Assembly: GCA_016842085.1 (NCBI GenBank)
Contig: JAEVEX010000066.1
Coordinates: 43,380-107,379, forward strand
Direction: 5' to 3'
DNA: 64,000 bases
Source of the DNA: Candidatus Thermoflexus tengchongensis
Lineage (GTDB): Bacteria > Chloroflexota > Anaerolineae > Thermoflexales > Thermoflexaceae
A model generated the notes under the pieces. The model searched no databases, had not been told where the DNA came from, and worked only from the letters and a program-made list of their open reading frames with translations. The first letter of the stretch is position 1. Each line of letters begins with the position of its first letter. Positions 1 to 6,711 of this stretch are shown here, piece after piece. The position numbers were made by a program, and so were the translations under genes.

Positions 1-613
1 CCCCTTCGCCCTGGATCGGTTCCACCAGGAACGCGACGGTGTTCGGGGTGATCGCCCGCTCCAGCGCTTCCACATCCCCATACGGGATGATCACGAAGCC
101 GGGGGTGTATGGGCCGAAGTCCTCCCGATACTGGGGCACCGTCGAAAAGCTGATGATCGTGGTGGTCCGGCCGTGGAAATTCCCCTCGCACACGATGATC
201 TCCGCCTGATCCCGCGGGACGCCCTTCACCCGGTAGCCCCATTTGCGGGCGGTTTTGATGGCCGTCTCCACCGCCTCGGCTCCCGTGTTCATCGGTAAAG
301 CCTTCTCATACCCCAGAAGCTCACACAACTCCTTCAGGAAGGGGCCGAGCTGGTCGTTGCGGAAGGCCCGGGAGGTGAGCGTCACCCGCCCGGCCTGCTC
401 GATCAGGGCCCGGATGATGCGGGGATGCCGGTGGCCCTGGTTCAGGGCCGAGTAGCCGCTCAGGCCGTCCAGATAGCGGCGCCCTTCCACGTCATACACC
501 CATACGCCTTCTGCCCATGCGATGACCACATCGATGGGCTGGTAATTGGGAGCGCTGTAGGTGTCCTCCATCTCGATGTAATCCGCGGATCGAAGCAGGG
601 TCGGCGTCGACAT
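1..613 (-). CDS. rocD: Ornithine aminotransferase, 3' part cut by window edge
   Basis: PLP enzyme of the class III aminotransferase fold, most likely converting ornithine plus 2-oxoglutarate to glutamate semialdehyde plus glutamate in the cytoplasm. About 204 N-terminal codons are visible and the frame runs off the left edge, so the PLP lysine is not seen. What identifies it is the N-terminal region: [20 protein letters not shown], then [20 protein letters not shown], which is very characteristic of ornithine aminotransferases, then the FHGRT motif and an EPIQGE motif just before the edge. The ATG at 611-613 has a good AGGAGG ribosome site a few bases upstream. It is read in the same direction as thiI, which lies about 36 bp upstream of it. 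Another class III aminotransferase specificity (acetylornithine, GABA) is possible but less likely. Confidence 0.85.
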   Translation of the reverse strand, partial: MSTPTLLRSADYIEMEDTYSAPNYQPIDVVIAWAEGVWVYDVEGRRYLDGLSGYSALNQGHRHPRIIRALIEQAGRVTLTSRAFRNDQLGPFLKELCELLGYEKALPMNTGAEAVETAIKTARKWGYRVKGVPRDQAEIIVCEGNFHGRTTTIISFSTVPQYREDFGPYTPGFVIIPYGDVEALERAITPNTVAFLVEPIQGEG

Positions 614-649
614 GATGTCCTCCTGGTGAAGTGGAAGTCCAGCTGCGCG

Positions 650-1855
650 CTACGGCATGGTCCAGCTGTGAACCGAAGATATGGGCGATGGATCGCTCAC
701 CGGGACGCGCATGGCCTGGGCCAGCGCCTGTCGCACCAGCTCTTCCATCCTCACCCGGCTTTCGATCTCCCGAACGATCTCCAGAGAGGGACGGGTGACG
801 ACCCGGGGAGGCATCAGGAACTGACAGCAGTCCTCCCCGGGCAGGATCGAGAGCTCGTAGGTTCCGATGGCCCGCGCCCGATCGATGATCTCCACCTTAT
901 CCAGCCCGATGAGGGGCCGCAGGATCGGCATGGATGCGGCGTCCTCGATCGCCGTCAGGCTCTCCAGGGTTTGCGAGGCCACCTGCCCCAGGGAATCCCC
1001 GGTGACCAGGGCCAGCCCGCCCTCCTGTCGGGTGAGGGCTTCCGCGGCCCGCACCATCAGCCGCCGGTAAAGGATCAGCCGATAGGGCGCGGGGGCGGCC
1101 AGGACGATGGCCCGCTGGGGCTCCCCGATGGGCACCACATACAGCCAGGACGGCATCCCGTAGGGGCGCATCTGGCGGACGATGGCTGTCGCCTTTGCTT
1201 CCGAGGCCGCCCAGTCCCCGAAGGGCCCGCTGTGGAAATGGATGGGGATCACCTCACAGCCCCGTTTCAGCATGAAGTAACCCGCCACAGGGGAGTCGAT
1301 GCCGCCGGAGAGCAGCAGGCCCACCCGCCCGCTGACCCCCACCGGCAACCCCCCAGGGCCCCGATGGCGGGCGAAGTAAACGAGGGCGGTGTTCGTGGCG
1401 ATTTCGATGTAGGCCACCCAGGCCGGCTCCTCGAGATCCACCCGCCAGCCCGTCTGGCGCTGGACCGCTGCTCCGATGTGCCGCTCGATCTCCTGAGAGG
1501 TCAGGGGGAACGATTTGTCCGCGCGGGAGGCTCGAATACAGAAAGAGGGGACGGGCTCAGCGGGGAGGTGACGAAGGACGATTTCCGTGATGACATGGAG
1601 GTCTTTCGAGGCGGGGATCGCCGGGGCGAAATAGACGATCCCGAACACGGTGCGCAGGCGCTCGACCCATATCGCCTCCGGGACCGGGCGCGGAAGCCGA
1701 ACAAGGAGTCGTCCGGGCAGACGCTCCACCGAAGCGGGCCCGATATCCTGCAGGCGCTCCTCGATCCGCCGGGCCAGCATCCGTTCAAAGAAGCCCCGGT
1801 TGTGACCCTTCAATCCGATCTCCGCATAATGCACCACAGCATACCGGCTGTCCAT
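650..1855 (-). CDS. thiI: tRNA 4-thiouridine synthase / thiamine thiazole sulfur transferase ThiI
   Basis: 401-aa cytoplasmic ATP-dependent enzyme that adenylates uridine-8 of tRNA and transfers sulfur to it; in many bacteria it also supplies sulfur for the thiamine thiazole. Residues 1-~60 look like the ferredoxin-like domain, ~60-165 like the THUMP RNA-binding domain, and the PP-loop ATPase carries SGGIDSPVAG at about residues 183-192. A GEDCC motif followed by Phe and Pro-Pro near the C-terminus matches the family's catalytic-cysteine loop. There is no C-terminal rhodanese domain, so an external sulfur carrier or a desulfurase must hand sulfur over directly. The start is preceded by GAGGAAGG. 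It is probably cotranscribed with the downstream rocD (36-bp gap). No thiamine gene is adjacent. Confidence 0.93.
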   Translation of the reverse strand: MDSRYAVVHYAEIGLKGHNRGFFERMLARRIEERLQDIGPASVERLPGRLLVRLPRPVPEAIWVERLRTVFGIVYFAPAIPASKDLHVITEIVLRHLPAEPVPSFCIRASRADKSFPLTSQEIERHIGAAVQRQTGWRVDLEEPAWVAYIEIATNTALVYFARHRGPGGLPVGVSGRVGLLLSGGIDSPVAGYFMLKRGCEVIPIHFHSGPFGDWAASEAKATAIVRQMRPYGMPSWLYVVPIGEPQRAIVLAAPAPYRLILYRRLMVRAAEALTRQEGGLALVTGDSLGQVASQTLESLTAIEDAASMPILRPLIGLDKVEIIDRARAIGTYELSILPGEDCCQFLMPPRVVTRPSLEIVREIESRVRMEELVRQALAQAMRVPVSDPSPISSVHSWTMP

Positions 1856-1924
1856 CGCGCCTTCCTCGTTATTCTGAGTCGTTCTGGATCTTTGGGTGCT
1901 CCATCTGGCCTATCCATGTAAGCC

Positions 1925-2600
1925 GGCGGATGTGCGTGCCGATGGAGATCGCTCTTCCTGGGCGTTGAGCGCTCCGCGCTGGCCTATTGCGCCGATTGGA
2001 AATCGGCTTCGCGAGGCGCTGCGCGCCGGGTGCCGGCCTGTGCCAGCACGAGAACGACTTTCGGCCGGCGGGGGCCGGCCATTGGGTTGAATTCATTCGA
2101 CACCCCAGGGCCGGCCGCTGGCCTCTCACGCCGATTGGAAATCGGCCTCCATAGGCGCTCCGCGCCTCGCGTCGGCCTTCGCCGACGCGGAAGGCCTTTC
2201 TGGCCGGCGCAGGCCGGCCATTGGCCGAAGGCCTTTGAGGTCGAATTCATTCGACACCCACGCCGGCCGCTGGCCGAAGGCCTTTGAGGTCGAATTCATT
2301 CGACACGCCTTGTGCACCGTGCGTCGGCCTTTCACGCCGATTGAAATCGGCCTTAAGAGGCGCTTCGCGCCTTATGTCGGCCTTCGCCGACGGGAAAGCC
2401 TTTCGGCCGGCGCAGGCCGGCCGCTGGCCTCTCACGCCGATTGGAAATCGGCCTTTCCGGGCGCTTCGCGCCGGGCGTCGGCCTATGCCGACGTAATGGC
2501 CGGCGCAGGCCGGCCGCTGGCCGAAGGCCTCTGCGGTCGAATTCATTCGACACCCGCGCCGGCCATTGGCCGGAGGCCCACTTCACCCCTCGCCGGCCGC
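1925..2600. repeat. Intergenic array of mixed small palindromes (hairpin mosaic)
   Basis: About 700 bp without a credible gene between thiI and tRNA-Val. It is built from a few short perfect or near-perfect palindromes repeated in variable order. GCCGATTGGAAATCGGC occurs at 1991-2007, 2130-2146, 2336-2351 (one base shorter) and 2436-2452. GTCGAATTCATTCGAC occurs at 2086-2101 (one variant base), 2240-2255, 2289-2304 and 2536-2551. GGCCGGCGCAGGCCGGCC-type units lie near 2063, 2202, 2405 and 2498. Between them are GGCGC(N)3GCGCC and GTCGGCCTTCGCCGAC units. Each folds to a tiny stem with a 2-7 nt loop. There is no constant spacer/repeat alternation, so it is not CRISPR. Confidence 0.9.
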
Positions 2601-2621
2601 CCTCCCGGGCATCTCCGTAAA

Positions 2622-2650
2622 AGAAGGGGCGCGCCATCCGCGCCCCTTCT
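2622..2650 (-). terminator. Intrinsic terminator downstream of tRNA-Val
   Basis: On the minus strand a perfect 12-bp stem (AGAAGGGGCGCG with its complement) around a 5-nt loop is followed directly by TTTTAC. It sits 7 nt past the tRNA 3' end and would end the rsfS-pth-tRNA transcript. Confidence 0.75.
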
Positions 2651-2656
2651 CCGGCA

Positions 2657-2729
2657 TGGGCGAGGCAGGACTCGAACCTGCGACCCTCCGCTTGTAAGGC
2701 GGATGCTCTCACCCCTGAGCTACTCGCCC
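2657..2729 (-). tRNA. tRNA-Val (anticodon UAC)
   Basis: 73-nt cloverleaf on the minus strand. The 7-bp acceptor stem GGGCGAG/CTCGCCC is perfect, with discriminator A73. The D arm contains GCTC...GAGC, the anticodon stem is TCCGC/GCGGA with loop CTTACAA (anticodon TAC), and the T arm is GCAGG-TTCGAGT-CCTGC. The CCA end is not encoded. Its first ten bases coincide with the end of pth, so it is most likely processed from the pth mRNA. Confidence 0.96.
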
Positions 2730-3427
2730 GTCTTCCCCGCCGGCCGCATGGACGGCTGGGCGTTGAAGCGGTTCATCGCCGCCTCCAGCCCCTCCTCGAT
2801 AAACGTGCGGATGGCCTGCGCGGCCCGATGGAGCACCCCTTCCAGGATCTCCTCCTCATCCGGCCGGAAATCCTGGAGCACGTAATCGGCCGGGTTCATA
2901 TGGCCGGGGGGGCGCCCGATGCCGATGCGCAGGCGGGGGAATTCCATGGTCCCCAGCGCCTGGATGATGGATTTCATCCCGTTGTGGCCGCCCGGGCTGC
3001 CCCGGGGCCGCAGCCGGATCGCCCCGAGAGGGAGATCCATGTCATCATACACGACCAGCAGCCGATTCAGGGGGACCCGGTAATACGAAACCAGGGGGCG
3101 CACGGAGCGCCCGCTCAGGTTCATGAACGTCTGAGGCTTGGCCAGGATCACCCGCTGGCCGGCCAAGCGCCCCTCAGCGATCAGGGCCTGATGCAGGATC
3201 CGCCGGAAGGCCATCTGATGGGCCTGGGCGAATACATCCACAACCCGGAAGCCCACGTTATGGCGGTTGCGGGCATACTCAGGGCCCGGGTTCCCCAGCC
3301 CGACGATCAGCACCGGGAATCCTTCCAGAGCCTCTTCTCCGCCATCTTCCCGGGACGCTGGCTCCGGCCGAAGCGCCTTCAGAATGCGATCCAGGCGCTC
3401 CAGCGTGTCTTCATAGTGCAGGATCAC
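2720..3427 (-). CDS. pth: Peptidyl-tRNA hydrolase
   Basis: Cleaves peptidyl-tRNAs released prematurely from ribosomes, recycling tRNA in the cytoplasm. The core shows the family signature VLIVGLGNPGPEY at about residues 39-51 and the catalytic His56 in NRHNVGF; later come KPQTFMNLSG, the DDMDLPLG motif and GGHNGMKSI. At 235 aa it is longer than the usual ~190 aa because of a ~38-residue N-terminal extension rich in charged residues. The GTG start at 3427 has a GAGGAGAGG ribosome site at correct spacing, which supports the extended form. The stop codon TAG (2720-2722) lies inside the tRNA-Val gene. It follows rsfS by 27 bp in the same operon. Confidence 0.94.
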   Translation of the reverse strand: MILHYEDTLERLDRILKALRPEPASREDGGEEALEGFPVLIVGLGNPGPEYARNRHNVGFRVVDVFAQAHQMAFRRILHQALIAEGRLAGQRVILAKPQTFMNLSGRSVRPLVSYYRVPLNRLLVVYDDMDLPLGAIRLRPRGSPGGHNGMKSIIQALGTMEFPRLRIGIGRPPGHMNPADYVLQDFRPDEEEILEGVLHRAAQAIRTFIEEGLEAAMNRFNAQPSMRPAGKTGE

Positions 3428-3454
3428 CGATCCTCTCCTCCACCCCAGATTCCC

Positions 3455-3835
3455 TTACTGAGCCCGCACCAGGATAGGGGCCCCGCGCCACAGGGACTCC
3501 AGGTCGTAGTAGCGGCGCTGGGGCGGCGCGAAAATATGAACGATGATGTCCCCATAATCCATCAACACCCAGCCCGAGGCCGGGTCCCCCTCGATCCGGG
3601 CTGGATCCACCCGGTAGCCCTGCGCGGTGGCCTCCGCGATCCCCTCCACGATCGCCTTCAGCTGTCGCTCCGAGGTTCCCGTGCAGATGATGAAGTAGTC
3701 GGCGAACGTGGCACGGGCCCGGATATCCATCAACACCACGTCCATCCCCTTTTTATCGAGGATGGCGTCCACAATCCGATGCGCCAGATCCAGGGTGTTC
3801 AGGGATCCACCTCCTGAATAGGGATTCGCCAGCAT
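3455..3835 (-). CDS. rsfS: Ribosomal silencing factor RsfS
   Basis: Binds ribosomal protein uL14 and prevents subunit joining when nutrients fall. Up to 126 aa with the family features: an N-terminal helix (LAHRIVDAILDKKG), the conserved DVVLMDI strand, ADYFIICTGTSERQL, and the C-terminal GWVLMDYGDIIVHIF. The ATG at 3835 has no ribosome site in front of it. In contrast, an ideal AGGAGGT (3809-3815) lies 6 nt before an in-frame CTG at 3800-3802, which would give a protein beginning at NTLDLAHR, matching where the family normally begins. The true start is therefore probably this CTG. The gene forms an operon with pth and tRNA-Val. Confidence 0.92.
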   Translation of the reverse strand: MLANPYSGGGSLNTLDLAHRIVDAILDKKGMDVVLMDIRARATFADYFIICTGTSERQLKAIVEGIAEATAQGYRVDPARIEGDPASGWVLMDYGDIIVHIFAPPQRRYYDLESLWRGAPILVRAQ

Positions 3836-3863
3836 GGCGCCGGTTGGCTGGATCCGTCTGCTT

Positions 3864-3879
3864 CACTATCATTCTATCA
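3864..3879 (-). promoter_or_regulatory. Probable promoter -10 region of the rsfS operon
   Basis: On the minus strand TGATAGAAT forms an extended -10 element (TG-n-TAGAAT) at 3879-3871, about 30 bp upstream of the ATG and 65 bp upstream of the favoured CTG. No convincing -35 hexamer is seen. Confidence 0.35.
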
Positions 3880-3917
3880 CGTAACCGGATCGCCTACCGC
3901 TTTGCCAGGAGGCTGCC

Positions 3918-5273
3918 ATGGTCGAAACCGTCTCCCAGATGAGCGCCGAGGAGATCGTCGCCCTCTGCCGGCGATACACGATCTACGAATGGTCGGCCCA
4001 GGATGCGATCGATCCCATCCCGGTGGTGCAGGCGAAGGGGGTCTATTTCTGGGACGCCCGGGGCCGCCGCTATCTGGACTTCAACTCCCAGCTGATGAAC
4101 GTCAACATCGGCCACGGCGATGAGCGGGTGATCCGGGCGATCCAGGAACAGGCCGCCCGCCTGCCTTACGTCAACCCGTTTATGGCCACCGAGCCCCGCG
4201 CCCGTCTGGGCCAGATGCTGGCGGAGATCGCCCCGGGGGATCTGAACAAAGTCTTCTTCACGCTGGGCGGGGCGGACGCCAATGAGAACGCGATCAAGAT
4301 CGCCCGCCTCTACACCGGCCGTCACAAGATCATCGCCCGCTACCGGTCCTACCACGGCGCCACGGCGGGTGCCATCACCCTCACCGGGGATCCCCGGCGC
4401 TGGCCGGCGGAGCCGGGCATCCCAGGGGTCATCCACGTGTTCGACCCCTATCGCTACCGCTGCCGCTGGTGCATGCGGGAAGAGCGATGCACCTTAGACT
4501 GCCTGAACCACATTGAGGATGTCATCCAGTTTGAAGGCCCCCATACGGTCGCGGCGATGTTCATCGAGACCGTCACCGGGACCAATGGGATCATCGTCCC
4601 GCCGGAGGGATATCTGCAGGGCCTGCGGGAGATCTGCGATCGCTACGGCATCCTGCTGATCTGCGACGAGGTGATGAGCGGCTTCGGCCGCACCGGGGAA
4701 TGGTTTGCGGTGAACCACTGGAACGTGGTCCCCGATCTGATGACCGTGGCGAAGGGGCTGACCTCGGGTTATCTCCCCCTGGGCGCGGTCCTGATCTCGG
4801 ATCGGATCGCGGAGTTCTTCCGCGATCGCCCCTTCCCGGGGGGCCTGACCTATAACTCCCATCCCCTCTGCCTGGCCGCGGCCATCGCCACCCTCCAGGT
4901 CTATCAGGAAGATCGCCTGGTCGAAAACGCGCGGCGGATGGGGGAGCTCCTGGCGCGGGAGCTGGCCCGCCTGAAGGAACGACATCCCAGTGTGGGGGAT
5001 GTGCGGAGCATCGGCCTCTTCGGGGTGGTCGAGCTGGTCCGGAACCGTGAGACCCGCGAGCCCCTCGTCCCCTTTAACGCCCGGCCTTCGGAGATGGGGA
5101 TCATGAACCGCCTGCGGGAGTTCTTCCTGCAGAACGGGCTTTACACGTTCATCCGCTGGAACACGTTTTTCACCAATCCTCCTCTGTGTATTACGGAGGC
5201 GGAGCTTATGGAGGGCCTCGAGATCATCGACCGGGGGCTGGAGATCACGGATGATGCGGTGGTGGGCGGATGA
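3918..5273 (+). CDS. Class III PLP-dependent aminotransferase with a four-cysteine insert
   Basis: 451-aa cytoplasmic transaminase of the omega-amino-acid/taurine/GABA group; the exact substrate cannot be read. The fold-I signature is complete: YLDFNSQLMNVNIGHG near the N-terminus, LGGADANENAIKIARLYTG, RSYHGATAGA, EPVTGTNG-like VTGTNGIIVPPEGYL, the ICDEVMSGFGRTG aspartate motif, and AKGLTSGYLPLGA with PLP lysine K279. Between the HGAT motif and the active-site half lies a cysteine cluster, C182-x2-C185-x5-C191-x3-C195, that could bind a metal or form disulfides. The ATG has a CAGGAGG ribosome site. The panE-like gene follows by 96 bp on the same strand, which would suit a beta-alanine/pantoate-linked role, but this is only suggestive. 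Confidence 0.88.
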   Translation: MVETVSQMSAEEIVALCRRYTIYEWSAQDAIDPIPVVQAKGVYFWDARGRRYLDFNSQLMNVNIGHGDERVIRAIQEQAARLPYVNPFMATEPRARLGQMLAEIAPGDLNKVFFTLGGADANENAIKIARLYTGRHKIIARYRSYHGATAGAITLTGDPRRWPAEPGIPGVIHVFDPYRYRCRWCMREERCTLDCLNHIEDVIQFEGPHTVAAMFIETVTGTNGIIVPPEGYLQGLREICDRYGILLICDEVMSGFGRTGEWFAVNHWNVVPDLMTVAKGLTSGYLPLGAVLISDRIAEFFRDRPFPGGLTYNSHPLCLAAAIATLQVYQEDRLVENARRMGELLARELARLKERHPSVGDVRSIGLFGVVELVRNRETREPLVPFNARPSEMGIMNRLREFFLQNGLYTFIRWNTFFTNPPLCITEAELMEGLEIIDRGLEITDDAVVGG

Positions 5274-5369
5274 GGGGAGCCGAACGGGCGGCGCTGAGCC
5301 TGGATAGGGGGACTCGTCGGCGAAGGGGTGGAGCCTGCCGCAGCACGACCATCTATGGAGGTCGAAACC

Positions 5370-6308
5370 ATGCGCGTGACGGTGTTCGGAAGCGGAGGTC
5401 TGGGAGGCTATTTCGGGGCGCTGCTGGCCCGGGCGGGCCACGAGGTCATCTTCATCGCCCGGGGCCCTCACCTGGAGGCCATGCGCACCCGGGGGCTCCA
5501 GGTGAACAGCGTCCACGGGGATTTCCATCTTTATCCGGTGCAGGCCACCGACCGGCCCGAAGAAGCCCCGCCCGCGGATCTGGTCCTGTATGCGGTGAAG
5601 ACCTACCATATTCCAGAGACCGTGGGGGTGCTGCCCCGCCTGCTGGGTCCGGGCGGGGTGGTGCTGACGACCCAGAACGGCGTGGAGGCGCCGGATCAGG
5701 TCGCCGCCGTCGTGGGGGCGGAACGGACACTGGCCGGGGCTGTCTGGGTAGTCTCCCGGATCGAGGCTCCGGGCGTGATCCGGCAGGAGAGCGCTTTCCG
5801 TCGGGTGGTGGTCGGGGAGCTCAACGGCCAGCTCACCCCACGGGCCCAGGCCATCGCCCGGGCCTTCGCGGAGGCCGGTGCGGAGGCGGAGGCGACGGCG
5901 GAGATCCGAAAGGTGCTGTGGACCAAGTTCCTGTTCATCGCCTCCATCGGGGGGGTGGGAAGTGTCGTGCGCCTTCCGGTCGGGGCCTGGCGGGAGGTCC
6001 CGGAAACCCGGGCGTTGCTGGAGCAGGCGATGCGGGAGATCGAGGCGGTGGCCCGGGCGGAGGGCGTGACCCTGGACCCGGATGAGGTGCCCCGGACGAT
6101 GGCCTTCATCGACAGCCTGGCGCCGACGGCGACAGCCTCGATGCAGCGGGATGTGGAGGCCGGCCGCCCGCTGGAGATCGAGGCGATGAGCGGGGCGATC
6201 GTTCGCCTCGGCCAGCGCCACGGCATCCCCACACCGGCTCACGCCTTCATCTACGCCGCGCTGAAGCCCGTCCACCTGCAGGCGCTGCGGAGGGCCGGGG
6301 TCGCGTAG
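5370..6308 (+). CDS. panE: 2-dehydropantoate 2-reductase (ketopantoate reductase family)
   Basis: NADPH-dependent reduction of 2-dehydropantoate to pantoate, a step towards coenzyme A. 312 aa. The Rossmann motif GSGGLGGYFGALLARAGH opens the protein (residues ~8-25), followed by the NADP-type second strand VIFIARG and the AVKTYH and TTQNGV motifs. The catalytic-type lysine lies in KVLWTKFLF, and the C-terminal domain holds the S-x-x-x-D-type segment ASMQRDVEAGRPLEIE that this family uses. The chosen ATG has GGAGGTC 7 nt upstream; an in-frame ATG-free extension to 5328 lacks a ribosome site. The family is broad, so a related 2-ketoacid reductase activity is possible. Confidence 0.87.
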   Translation: MRVTVFGSGGLGGYFGALLARAGHEVIFIARGPHLEAMRTRGLQVNSVHGDFHLYPVQATDRPEEAPPADLVLYAVKTYHIPETVGVLPRLLGPGGVVLTTQNGVEAPDQVAAVVGAERTLAGAVWVVSRIEAPGVIRQESAFRRVVVGELNGQLTPRAQAIARAFAEAGAEAEATAEIRKVLWTKFLFIASIGGVGSVVRLPVGAWREVPETRALLEQAMREIEAVARAEGVTLDPDEVPRTMAFIDSLAPTATASMQRDVEAGRPLEIEAMSGAIVRLGQRHGIPTPAHAFIYAALKPVHLQALRRAGVA

Positions 6309-6339
6309 CTACCCCCTGGCTCATTGATAGGGTTTCGAG

Positions 6340-6367
6340 CCGGAGGTCGGCCCTCGCCGACCTCCGG
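6340..6367 (+). terminator. Terminator-like perfect hairpin after panE
   Basis: CCGGAGGTCGGC, a 4-nt loop (CCTC) and the perfect 12-base complement, 32 bp after the panE stop. There is no T-tract, so it may act as an mRNA 3' stabiliser, or may be a stray member of the same hairpin family as the 1925-2600 array (it contains a GTCGGC..GCCGAC unit). Confidence 0.45.
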
Positions 6368-6575
6368 GGAGAAGGCTCTGGATAAACGCCTTGCGCCGGC
6401 GTCGGAGGCGGCGGGCCGCCCCTTCCCACCTCTTCAACAAACGCCTGTGGAAAGGGGGCTGTGAAGCTCCCCCTTATGCCGCTTACCACCTCCCTGTCGC
6501 TCGCCGGGCAGAAAGCGGAAAAGGTCCGCCCGGGTCTATGACCAAAGTCCTATGCCCCAGCGCGCTTTTTCCATC

Positions 6576-6670
6576 AATTCTACCCCGGTTTTCCCCATTT
6601 TATAACAAAGGTAAGAATTTTTATACACAACTTATGGAAAATAATATACGGTTTTATGGGTAGAAATGAG
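6576..6670 (+). promoter_or_regulatory. AT-rich promoter island upstream of the secreted PKD protein
   Basis: A sharp AT-rich block in an otherwise very GC-rich region, holding several -10-like hexamers (TATAAC, TATACA, TAATAT) and T-runs. It lies 40-135 bp before the start of the 1001-aa gene. The rest of the 403-bp gap (6309-6575) shows only the hairpin listed above and GC-rich sequence without a credible gene. No single -35/-10 pair stands out. Confidence 0.45.
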
Positions 6671-6711
6671 ATACTCGAGGTTTGGGGATAGATCCTCGGA
6701 GGAGGTGGGTG

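Noticed and set aside
425..1921. Long plus-strand open frame antisense to thiI
   Set aside because: Composition is Arg/Gly/His/Pro-rich without any recognisable motif, and the opposite strand holds a complete thiI; typical GC-driven shadow.
1925..2600. CRISPR array
   Set aside because: Repeats are of several kinds, palindromic throughout, unevenly spaced and without regular unique spacers; no cas gene nearby.
2235..2885. 216-aa plus-strand frame through the hairpin array
   Set aside because: It translates the palindromes and then runs antisense across tRNA-Val and pth; no independent support.
6391..6663. 90-aa frame in front of the PKD-protein gene
   Set aside because: Poly-Arg start from GC-rich DNA and an end inside the AT-rich promoter island; no ribosome site.
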